The notes under the pieces were generated by a model. It was not told the origin of the DNA. It saw only the letters and a program-made list of their open reading frames with translations, and did no database searches. Positions 1 to 5,620 of a DNA stretch of 6,026 bases are shown piece by piece. Made by a program: the position numbers and the translations under genes. Source of the stretch: Elusimicrobiota bacterium (lineage in GTDB: Bacteria > Omnitrophota > Gorgyraeia > Zapsychrales > Fredricksoniimonadaceae); the NCBI GenBank assembly GCA_012514595.1, contig JAAYZZ010000141.1, positions 1 to 6,026 of the forward strand, read 5' to 3'. How positions within the stretch are numbered: position 1 is the stretch's first letter; every line of letters begins with the position of its first letter.

Positions 1-267
1 CTGCGGTATGCCAATTATTGTCTCGGGCAGAAGGACGAGGTGAAGGTCTTCTTTATGGGTGAAGGGGTCGAGTACGAGAAGATATCGACGGAAAAGTACA
101 ATACGGTCGCCCAGGCCCGGGCCTTCCTTTGCGACGGCGGGAGGATCTACGCCTGCGGGACCTGCATCAAGTCCCGCGAGCTTGAGGGAACGGACATGTG
201 CCCAATATCGACCATGAAGGATATGTATGACATCGTCAAGGACAGCGACAGGGTCGTGACGTTCTGA
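1..267 (+). CDS. DsrE-family sulfur-relay protein, C-terminal 88 residues (5' end outside window)
   Basis: The frame is open from base 1 to a TGA at 265-267, so the gene begins upstream; the GTG at 40 is an internal Val codon, because the preceding residues (LRYANYCLGQ) already match the family. DsrE/DsrF-like proteins are small cytoplasmic proteins that carry sulfur as cysteine persulfide or act in sulfur relay. Visible hallmarks in the 88-residue fragment are the strand with KVFFMGEGVE (residues 15-24), a CxxC at Cys52/Cys55 in YACGTCIKSR, and a conserved tail with Cys67 in MCPISTMKDMYDIV. Cys44 is a further cysteine. The catalytic role of each cysteine is inferred from the family. The gene ends 20 bases before the Mrp-like ATPase gene, which suggests co-transcription. 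The family call is firm; the sulfur substrate is unknown. A stand-alone DsrE-like protein is more likely than a true DsrEFH subunit, as no dsrF or dsrH follows. Confidence 0.85.
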   Translation: MRYANYCLGQKDEVKVFFMGEGVEYEKISTEKYNTVAQARAFLCDGGRIYACGTCIKSRELEGTDMCPISTMKDMYDIVKDSDRVVTF

Positions 268-287
268 CAGAAAAGGAGAGAGGCATT

Positions 288-1109
288 ATGGGGTGTGATG
301 TGTCAGGGCCGATGGAGGAGCAGGAACAGAAGCTTCGTGAGAGGATGGCGGCTGTGAAGCGAGTGATCGTGATCATGAGCGGCAAGGGGGGTGTGGGCAA
401 GACATCGGTGTCCGTGAATCTCGCATATGCGCTCGCTGCTTCTGGAAAAAAGGTAGGGCTTCTGGATACGGACATGCACGGGCCTAATGTGGCCAAGATG
501 CTTGGGATCGAGAAAGAGGTCATGCAGCAGTTCGGGGCAGAGGTCCTTCCGGTCACGACCGGGCATGGGCTCAAGGTTGTGAGCCTTGCACTTTTGGGGC
601 ATGGGCCTGATACCCCCTTCATCTGGCGCGGTCCGATGAAGACAGCGGCTATCCGTCAGTTCCTTTCGGATGTCGAATGGGGGGGCCTGGACTATCTTGT
701 GGTGGATTCTCCGCCGGGGACAGGCGATGAGCCTTTGAGCGTGTGTCAGTTTCTCCCGGGCATCAGCCGCGCGGTCATCGTGACCACACCTCAGGATGTG
801 GCGGTCCTGGATGCACGAAAGAGCGTGATGTTCGCCCAGCAGTTAGGGATACCCGTGATCGGGATCATTGAGAATATGAGCGGCATGCTGTGCCCGCATT
901 GTCAGAAAGAGATCCCTCTTTTCGGGAAGGGTGGAGGCGAACGTGCAGCCAGGGAGCTGGGGGTTGGCTTTCTGGGGAGCATCCCCCTTGATCCTGATCT
1001 GGTCGTGGCCGGGGACAGCGGCGTGCCTTTTCTTTCGAGAGAGGCCGCAGGAGCCGCAGGGACCGCGTTCCAAAAGATCATCGAGAGGATCGAAAAGGCC
1101 GGGGCATGA
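288..1109 (+). CDS. Mrp/NBP35-family P-loop ATPase (Fe-S cluster carrier type)
   Basis: This 273-residue cytoplasmic ATPase belongs to the Mrp/ApbC/NBP35 branch of the MinD/ParA-type P-loop proteins, which bind a bridging [4Fe-4S] cluster and pass it to apo-proteins. Motifs seen: deviant Walker A SGKGGVGKTS (31-40) with the signature lysine Lys33; DTDMHGPN (60-67); the family motif WRGPMK (113-118); Walker B/switch DSPPGTGDE (140-148); TTPQDVAVLD (166-175); and IENMSG followed by CPHC (Cys202, Cys205), the pair that holds the cluster at the dimer interface. The N-terminus is short and has only one cysteine (Cys3), so it lacks the four-cysteine ferredoxin-like cluster of true NBP35. It also lacks the N-terminal MIP18/DUF59 domain of many bacterial Mrp proteins. 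The ATG at 288 is supported by AGGAG at 274-278. The stop overlaps the next start (ATGA, 1106-1109), implying translational coupling. The Fe-S role is inferred from family and motifs. Confidence 0.9.
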   Translation: MGCDVSGPMEEQEQKLRERMAAVKRVIVIMSGKGGVGKTSVSVNLAYALAASGKKVGLLDTDMHGPNVAKMLGIEKEVMQQFGAEVLPVTTGHGLKVVSLALLGHGPDTPFIWRGPMKTAAIRQFLSDVEWGGLDYLVVDSPPGTGDEPLSVCQFLPGISRAVIVTTPQDVAVLDARKSVMFAQQLGIPVIGIIENMSGMLCPHCQKEIPLFGKGGGERAARELGVGFLGSIPLDPDLVVAGDSGVPFLSREAAGAAGTAFQKIIERIEKAGA

Positions 1110-1966
1110 GAACGCATCTCGATTGCATTCCCTGTTTCCTCAAGCTGGTCCTGGAGCAGGGGCGCCTTTTGAGCCAGGAAGAGAGCGTTCATCGGGAGCT
1201 CCTTCATGAGGCCGCGCGGAGGATCCCTTTATTTTCCGGTGAGGAGCCGCCCCCGCTCATGGTCCGCACGATCCAGGAGAGTATCCGTCGGAGATTCCCG
1301 GGGCAGGATCCTTACGCGGAGATCAAGCGCCAGAGCAATGAAAGGGCTCTTCAGATCTATCCGCTCCTCAGAGAGAAGCTCGAGGTTTCCGGGGATCGGC
1401 TGTTAAGCGCTCTCGAATTCGCGATCGCGGGAAATGTGATCGATTATGCGGCCAAGAACGATCTGGATATCGAGGAGGAGATCCGGCGGATCCTTTCCGG
1501 AGAATTCCTTCCGGAGCAGAAAGAGGTGTTCGAGTTGGAGCCGTTCCGTGAGGATCTCAAGAGCGCACGGGAGGTCCTTTATCTGGCCGATAACGCGGGG
1601 GAGATCGTTTTTGATCGACTGCTCATTGAGGAGATCGCGCATGGGCGCAAGGTCATCCTGGCGGTCCGTGACCGGCCCATCTTGAACGATGCCCTGATCG
1701 AGGATGCGGTCTTTTGCGGGGTGGACCAGATTGCCCGGGTTATGTCGAGCGGGGCGGATTCTCCCGGGACGGTCCTGTCCCTTTGTTCGAAGGAGTTCCA
1801 GGATATCTTTCGGGATGCCGATATGGTGATCAGTAAGGGACAGGGGAATTACGAGGCCTTGAGCGATGCGCCGAGGGAGATCTATTTTCTGCTGAAGATC
1901 AAATGTCCTGTCCTGGCCCGCCACACGGGCGTGCCGGTGGGGTCTATTGTCCTTAAAAAGAAGTGA
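1106..1966 (+). CDS. DUF89/ARMT1-like metal-dependent phosphatase
   Basis: The 286-residue product matches the prokaryotic DUF89 group, called damage-control phosphatases because characterised members remove phosphate from damaged or surplus phosphometabolites using a divalent metal. Seen: an N-terminal CxxC in DCIPC (Cys7, Cys10), typical of the microbial subgroup; a helical N-terminal half with GNVIDYA (109-115); the metal-site stretch ADNAGEIVFD (161-170) with Asp162 and Asn163; VRDRPILNDA (187-196) with Asn194 and Asp195; a Gly/Ser loop SSGADSPGT (214-222); and ADMVISKGQGNYE (238-250) with Asp239 and Lys244. Length is normal for the subgroup. The start at 1106 overlaps the stop of the ATPase gene, with only a weak upstream AAAAGG (1093-1098), so translation is probably coupled. 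Family assignment is strong; the substrate cannot be read from sequence. Location beside an Fe-S ATPase suggests repair of a cofactor or sugar-phosphate intermediate (inference). Confidence 0.85.
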   Translation: MRTHLDCIPCFLKLVLEQGRLLSQEESVHRELLHEAARRIPLFSGEEPPPLMVRTIQESIRRRFPGQDPYAEIKRQSNERALQIYPLLREKLEVSGDRLLSALEFAIAGNVIDYAAKNDLDIEEEIRRILSGEFLPEQKEVFELEPFREDLKSAREVLYLADNAGEIVFDRLLIEEIAHGRKVILAVRDRPILNDALIEDAVFCGVDQIARVMSSGADSPGTVLSLCSKEFQDIFRDADMVISKGQGNYEALSDAPREIYFLLKIKCPVLARHTGVPVGSIVLKKK

Positions 1967-1972
1967 TCGTGT

Positions 1973-1980
1973 AAAGGAGG
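1973..1980 (+). promoter_or_regulatory. Strong Shine-Dalgarno site for the MBL-fold gene
   Basis: AAAGGAGG lies 8 bases upstream of the ATG at 1989. This decides the start: the in-frame TTG at 1947 would lie inside the end of the DUF89 gene, has no comparable site, and would add 14 residues unrelated to the fold. Confidence 0.8.
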
Positions 1981-1988
1981 GCGGAGCC

Positions 1989-2699
1989 ATGAGGATCCGG
2001 CTGATCGCGGACGGTTCTTCGAAGTGGCAGCGCATGATCCGGCGCTGGGGGATTGCATTCCTTGTGGATGATGATATTCTTTTTGATACGTTCGGTGATG
2101 CCCGTGTCTTTAGGGCGAACGTGCGTCGTCAGAGGATCGACCTGGCCAAGGTCCGGCATGTCGTGATCTCGCATGATGACTGGGACCATATCGCGGGGCT
2201 CTGGGATGTCCTTGGACAGTATAAGGGCCTCAAGGTCTATGTTGTCCCGCATTTCGATCCCGCGCTCAAGAAGAGGATCCGTTCCTTTGGCGTGACGCTT
2301 GTGGAAGCCCCCGCTCCTCTGATGGTCCGGGAGGGCGTCTTTACGACGGGGGAATTGTCCGGGGGGACGGCGCGCGGTATTCTTTATGAGCAGTCTTTGG
2401 TGCTCCGCGATCACGGACGGCTTGCGGTCGTGACGGGCTGTGCGCATCCGAAGCTCGTCGATATCCTGACGGCGGCGCGCGGTCATTTCGGGCAGGATGT
2501 CGACATGCTTATGGGAGGGTTCCATCTGAAGGACATGGAGCCGGGCGAGATCAAAACGACGGTCCGGACGCTGCCGCGTTACGGGGTCCGTCATGTGGTC
2601 CCGCTGCATTGTACCGGGGCCCTGGGTGTTCAGGAATTTGAGCGGTTCTTCATCGGGAACTGTCATCATCTTCGCGAAGGTGATGTGCTGGAGGTCTAG
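1989..2699 (+). CDS. Metallo-beta-lactamase-fold hydrolase, COG1237-like
   Basis: This is a 236-residue cytoplasmic protein of the metallo-beta-lactamase superfamily. It most resembles the archaeal/bacterial group that includes the dihydropterin ribofuranosyl-aminobenzene phosphate synthase homologues. Evidence: a first strand and loop ending in LFDTFGD (31-37); the metal motif SHDDWDH (61-67); TGCAHPKLVDIL (149-160) with His153, matching the family's TGC(A/S)H motif; GGFHL (176-180) with His179; and PLHCTG (205-210) with His207. The usual HxHxDH motif reads His62-Asp-Asp64-Trp-Asp66-His67, so the second metal-binding His is replaced by Asp. The remaining ligands are present, so the protein is probably active, perhaps with a different metal preference. 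It starts 22 bases after the DUF89 gene and ends 3 bases before the next ATG, so it is part of the same operon. The substrate is unknown, and the synthase name should not be transferred. Confidence 0.82.
   Translation: MRIRLIADGSSKWQRMIRRWGIAFLVDDDILFDTFGDARVFRANVRRQRIDLAKVRHVVISHDDWDHIAGLWDVLGQYKGLKVYVVPHFDPALKKRIRSFGVTLVEAPAPLMVREGVFTTGELSGGTARGILYEQSLVLRDHGRLAVVTGCAHPKLVDILTAARGHFGQDVDMLMGGFHLKDMEPGEIKTTVRTLPRYGVRHVVPLHCTGALGVQEFERFFIGNCHHLREGDVLEV
2690..2695 (+). promoter_or_regulatory. Shine-Dalgarno site for the thioredoxin/CcdA-like gene
   Basis: GGAGGT lies inside the last codons of the MBL-fold gene, 7 bases before the ATG at 2703. It fixes that start and implies coupled expression of the two genes. 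Confidence 0.7.
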
Positions 2700-2702
2700 T
2701 CC

Positions 2703-3956
2703 ATGAAGAAGTTGTTTTTGATCCTTGCCTTTATCCTCGCCGGGATTTCTCTTTCCGGACCGCTAGGGGCCGGGGAGTCCGTGCACAAGCCGGTTGTCTA
2801 TTTCTTCTGGGGCGAGGGGTGCCCTCACTGTCATCACGAGAAGATATTTTGGGAGGAGCTGAAAGGAAGGCTCTCTGGATTCGTGGTCCGCGACTACGAG
2901 GTCTGGAATGACCCGCAGAACAAGGAGATCTACCGTCGGCTGGCCGCGGCGTTTGGACAGGAGAGCGGGAGTGTGCCTGCCACCTTCATCGGCCGCAAGG
3001 TCTGGATCGGGTTCAGTCCGCAGAAGGCCGGGGAGATCGAGAAGGCCGTCCGTGAGTGTCTGGTGTCCGGATGTGTGGACCCGGCCGGGCTCATCGGTTC
3101 CTCCGCAGTCCCGGTGTCTCCGTCGGAGGATCCCGCTCCTGAGACAGTCCCGTTCCTGGGCGAGGTGGATCCGGCACGGATCTCGCTGCCTCTTTTGACG
3201 GTCGTTCTGGCCGGGCTCGACGGGTTCAATCCGTGCGCGTTCTTTGTTCTTTTGATGCTTCTTAGCCTGATGGTGCATGCGCGGTCCCGTTTGCGGATGC
3301 TCATCGTGGGCGGGGTGTTCGTCTTTTTTTCAGGCGCGGTCTATTTTCTTTTCATGGCCGCGTGGCTTAATCTCTTCATGGTGACGGGGCATGTGCGGGT
3401 CATCACTGTTCTCGCGGGTGTTCTGGCCTGCGCGATGGCCGCGATCAACATCAAGGACTATTTCTTCTTCAAGAAGGGCGTGTCCCTGACCCTTTCCGAT
3501 GAGGCGCGCGACAGCCTTCTGGAGAGGATGCGCCGCCTGATCCGCACCGGTTCTCTCGGAGGGCTTGTCGCGGGCACGATCGTCCTCGCGGTCCTGGCCA
3601 ATACCTACGAACTTCTCTGCACCGCCGGGTTCCCCATGGTCTTTACCAGGGCCCTGACGCTGCAGGAACTTTCCGTGGGCGCCTACTATTTTTATTTGCT
3701 TCTCTATAATGTCATCTATGTTGTTCCGCTCCTTGTGATCGTCCTGATCTTTGTCCGGACGCTCGGCGCGCGCAAGCTGACCGAGGAGGAGGGGCGCATC
3801 CTGAAACTCGTTTCGGGCCTTATGATGCTGGGCCTGGGCAGCGTGCTTCTCCTGCGGCCGGAACTGCTCAACAACATCCTTTTCTCCGTCGGACTTGTCG
3901 GGGGAGTGATCGTCCTCACCGCGGGCATTGTCGTCATCGGCCGTAGAGGCGCGTAG
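2703..3956 (+). CDS. Secreted thioredoxin-fold domain fused to a CcdA/DsbD-like membrane domain
   Basis: The 417-residue protein starts with a signal peptide (MKK, hydrophobic 4-19, AGA-like end near 21-24). Next comes a periplasmic thioredoxin-fold domain (about 29-125) with a CPHC active site (Cys40, Cys43) and the cis-proline loop VPATFIG (91-97). A Pro/Glu-rich linker (about 132-157) leads to about six or seven membrane segments (near 163-190, 198-220, 230-249, 285-308, 325-352, 366-385, 392-412). The membrane part carries FNPCAFF (Cys178) and ELLCTAGFP (Cys306), placed like the intramembrane cysteine pair of CcdA/DsbD, which passes electrons from cytoplasmic thioredoxin across the membrane. 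The expected role is to reduce or shuffle thiols outside the membrane, for example for cytochrome c or metal-site maturation (inference). Unlike DsbD, the thioredoxin domain precedes the membrane domain, and its CPHC resembles DsbA. A further pair, Cys120/Cys124, ends the soluble domain. It is the last gene of the operon. Confidence 0.85.
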   Translation: MKKLFLILAFILAGISLSGPLGAGESVHKPVVYFFWGEGCPHCHHEKIFWEELKGRLSGFVVRDYEVWNDPQNKEIYRRLAAAFGQESGSVPATFIGRKVWIGFSPQKAGEIEKAVRECLVSGCVDPAGLIGSSAVPVSPSEDPAPETVPFLGEVDPARISLPLLTVVLAGLDGFNPCAFFVLLMLLSLMVHARSRLRMLIVGGVFVFFSGAVYFLFMAAWLNLFMVTGHVRVITVLAGVLACAMAAINIKDYFFFKKGVSLTLSDEARDSLLERMRRLIRTGSLGGLVAGTIVLAVLANTYELLCTAGFPMVFTRALTLQELSVGAYYFYLLLYNVIYVVPLLVIVLIFVRTLGARKLTEEEGRILKLVSGLMMLGLGSVLLLRPELLNNILFSVGLVGGVIVLTAGIVVIGRRGA

Positions 3957-3999
3957 CGTTCCTTTCCCGAAGTTCTTCGTATTTTGGGTGTGAGGCCGA

Positions 4000-4028
4000 T
4001 TGACAGGGTCTGTATTCTGCCGTATCCT
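4000..4028 (+). promoter_or_regulatory. Sigma-70-type promoter driving the ABC exporter genes
   Basis: A perfect -35 box TTGACA (4000-4005) is followed after 17 bases by TATCCT (4023-4028), a 4/6 match to the -10 consensus at the optimal spacing. It lies in the only sizeable intergenic gap (3957-4037). The predicted transcription start is about 4035-4036, only two or three bases before the ATG at 4038. This predicts a leaderless or nearly leaderless mRNA, in keeping with the absence of any Shine-Dalgarno sequence there. Confidence 0.6.
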
Positions 4029-4037
4029 AACGCCAAT

Positions 4038-4787
4038 ATGCCACCGATCCTTTCCGTCTCCCGTTTGAAAAAAAGGTATTCCACCGCTCTTGCCGTTGAC
4101 GGGATCTCCTTTGAGGTACGTCCGCGGGAGATCGTGGGACTTCTGGGCCCCAACGGGGCGGGGAAGACCACGACCATCAGCATGGTCCTCGGGATCCTTT
4201 CTCCGACGGAAGGGGAGATCGCGATCGAGGGAGTGCCCCTGGCGCGGGAGCGTTCGCGCGCCTTGTCCCATACCAACTTTTCAGCCGTTTACGCGCCGCT
4301 CCCCGGGAATCTCGCCGTGGAGGAGAATCTTTATGTCTTCGGTCTTCTCTACGGGGTCCCGAACCTTCGGCAGCGGGTCGAGGAGCTCCTGAAGGAGTTC
4401 GATCTTGTGGCCTTCCGCCGGACAAAGTCCGGGGCTCTTTCCTCGGGTGAACAGGCCCGCGTGGGACTGGCCAAGGCCATGCTGAACCGCCCCCGCCTTC
4501 TTCTTCTGGATGAGCCGACCGCTTCGCTCGATCCGTCGGTGGCGCGGCACGTCCGTGCGCGGATCCGTGAGTTCGTTACTTCCGGTGCCGGGTCGGTCTT
4601 GTGGACCTCGCACAACATGCATGAGGTGGCCGAGGTCTGTGACAGGGTGCTCGTCATGTCGCACGGACGGGTCCTCCTCGAGGGAGATCCCCGGACGCTC
4701 CCGGCCCGCTACGGCCACAAGACGCTCGAGGATCTTTTTGTCGCGGTGGCGCGCGAGCCGCTGTGCGTGAGAGAGGAGGGCGCATGA
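4038..4787 (+). CDS. ABC transporter ATP-binding protein (ABC-2 exporter type)
   Basis: This 249-residue cytoplasmic ATPase would power the permease encoded next. Motifs in order: Walker A GPNGAGKTT (37-45); signature LSSGEQ (134-139), a variant of LSGGQ; Walker B LLLLDEP (154-160) with catalytic Glu159; D-loop SLD (163-165); and H-loop His192 in TSHNMHE. In the Q-loop region, FSAVYAPLPGNLAVEENL (81-98), no glutamine is present where one is expected, a trait I recall in a subset of ABC-2 exporters. The ATG at 4038 is chosen because the N-terminus then begins one short strand before LSVSRLKKRY, as in relatives, and because the promoter lies directly upstream. A TTG at 3984 is in frame but would place the promoter inside the gene. 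There is no Shine-Dalgarno site. The stop overlaps the permease start (ATGA, 4784-4787). The exported substrate is unknown. Confidence 0.9.
   Translation: MPPILSVSRLKKRYSTALAVDGISFEVRPREIVGLLGPNGAGKTTTISMVLGILSPTEGEIAIEGVPLARERSRALSHTNFSAVYAPLPGNLAVEENLYVFGLLYGVPNLRQRVEELLKEFDLVAFRRTKSGALSSGEQARVGLAKAMLNRPRLLLLDEPTASLDPSVARHVRARIREFVTSGAGSVLWTSHNMHEVAEVCDRVLVMSHGRVLLEGDPRTLPARYGHKTLEDLFVAVAREPLCVREEGA
4774..4779 (+). promoter_or_regulatory. Shine-Dalgarno site for the ABC permease
   Basis: AGGAGG lies 4 bases before the ATG at 4784, inside the final codons of the ATPase gene. It supports this ATG over the in-frame GTG at 4763, which has no such site. Confidence 0.65.
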
Positions 4788-5590
4788 TCTCCCTGCGGCG
4801 GATATCGGCCATCGTTCTTCGTCAGACGTATCTTCTTAGGGGAAGCCCTGTGCGTCTGCTGCCTCTGGTGGTGTGGGTGGCGATCGACATGCTTCTGTGG
4901 GGGTTCATGACGCGTTATCTGGCAGGGATCGTCCCGTCGGGGGTCCAGCCGGTCCTCGCGATCCTTGGCGCGGTCCTTCTGTGGGATTTCTTCATTCGGA
5001 TCATGCAGGGGGTCACCATGCCTTTTATGGAGGATGTGTGGTCCCGCAACTTCCTTAATTTTTTTGCCACGCCTCTTCGCGTCGGGGAATATGTCGCGGG
5101 GCTTGTCCTTTCGAGTATCTTGACGAGCACGATCGGGGTCCTGGTCATGCTCCTGTTGGCCGGCGCGGTTTTCGGGTTGTCTTTTACCGCTTATGGATTC
5201 GTGATCGTTCCTTTCGTTGTGTTCCTGTTCCTGTTCGGGATCTCGTTCGGCGTCCTGGGGTGCGCGATCATGCTCCGTTTCGGACCCGCGGCCGAGTGGC
5301 TGATCTGGCCCATTCCGGCCATGATCGCGCCTTTCGTCGGGGTCTTTTATCCCCTAGAAGTTCTTCCCGCCTGGATGCGGGCGGTCGGGCATGTCCTTCC
5401 CCCGTCTTATATTTTCGAGGGGCTTCGCACGGTCGTTGGCGGAGGGCAGGTCTCCACCGGGGAATTGTTTCTGAGCGGTGCGCTGGTTTTTGTCTACCTT
5501 ATCGGCGCGCTGGTGATCTTTTGGCGGACCTACAGGCATGCGGTGCGGACCGGCCTCATCGCACGCTATAGTGCGGAGAACCTGGCCTAG
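4784..5590 (+). CDS. ABC-2 type transporter permease
   Basis: The 268-residue integral membrane protein is the translocation partner of the ATPase just upstream. About six membrane segments are visible: near 25-43, 55-73, 103-128, 136-163, 172-190 and 230-248. Polar stretches separate them, including an amphipathic loop with MEDVWSRNFLNFFATP (82-97) that is typical of the coupling region in this family. The strongest family mark is the segment GVFYPLEVLPAWMRAVG (186-202) followed by LPPSYIFEGLR (205-215), a pattern shared by ABC-2 permeases such as the NodJ/polysaccharide and drug exporter groups. The basic N-terminus (RRISAIVLRQ) is cytoplasmic, and there is no signal peptide. The gene overlaps the ATPase gene by four bases, so the two are likely made in equal amounts and assemble as a dimer of each. 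Substrate class (drug, lipid, polysaccharide) cannot be decided from these genes alone. Confidence 0.9.
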   Translation: MISLRRISAIVLRQTYLLRGSPVRLLPLVVWVAIDMLLWGFMTRYLAGIVPSGVQPVLAILGAVLLWDFFIRIMQGVTMPFMEDVWSRNFLNFFATPLRVGEYVAGLVLSSILTSTIGVLVMLLLAGAVFGLSFTAYGFVIVPFVVFLFLFGISFGVLGCAIMLRFGPAAEWLIWPIPAMIAPFVGVFYPLEVLPAWMRAVGHVLPPSYIFEGLRTVVGGGQVSTGELFLSGALVFVYLIGALVIFWRTYRHAVRTGLIARYSAENLA

Positions 5591-5602
5591 TGAGGCCAGT
5601 TC
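5578..5602 (+). promoter_or_regulatory. Stem-loop across the permease stop codon
   Basis: CTGGCCT (5582-5588) and AGGCCAG (5593-5599) pair perfectly around the loop AGTG. With C5581 bulged, GAA (5578-5580) pairs with TTC (5600-5602), giving a stem of about ten base pairs. The permease stop TAG (5588-5590) sits in the stem top and loop. The downstream sequence is A-rich (AAAAAGAAAGG) with no T run, so it is not a standard intrinsic terminator. It could act in mRNA processing, in 3'-end protection of the exporter mRNA, or in tuning MgtC-family gene expression. Confidence 0.45.
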
Positions 5603-5620
5603 AAAAAGAAAGGATGACAT

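Noticed and set aside
1495..1520. TCCGGA repeated around an EcoRI-like GAATTC in the DUF89 gene
   Set aside because: Imperfect symmetry inside conserved coding sequence; likely chance from codon choice.
1947..1988. TTG start at 1947 for the MBL-fold protein
   Set aside because: It overlaps the DUF89 gene and lacks a ribosome site; the ATG at 1989 has AAAGGAGG at ideal spacing.
1953..2669. 238-residue minus-strand open frame opposite the MBL-fold gene
   Set aside because: No domain signal or ribosome site, and the + strand frame carries all the metal-binding motifs.
3966..3986. Short inverted repeat CGAA/TTCG followed by TATTTT after the thiol-carrier gene, possible terminator
   Set aside because: The stem is only four base pairs around a GTTC loop and the T run is broken; too weak to call a terminator, though the operon probably ends near here.
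3984..4037. TTG start at 3984 adding 18 residues to the ABC ATPase
   Set aside because: No Shine-Dalgarno site, the extra residues do not resemble the family N-terminus, and the stretch contains the promoter boxes.
3330..4276. Long open frames on the minus strand opposite the membrane domain gene (313 and 186 residues)
   Set aside because: Translations are rich in Arg, Asp, His and Pro with no recognisable domain, and they mirror a clear gene on the + strand; typical of antisense frames in GC-rich coding DNA.
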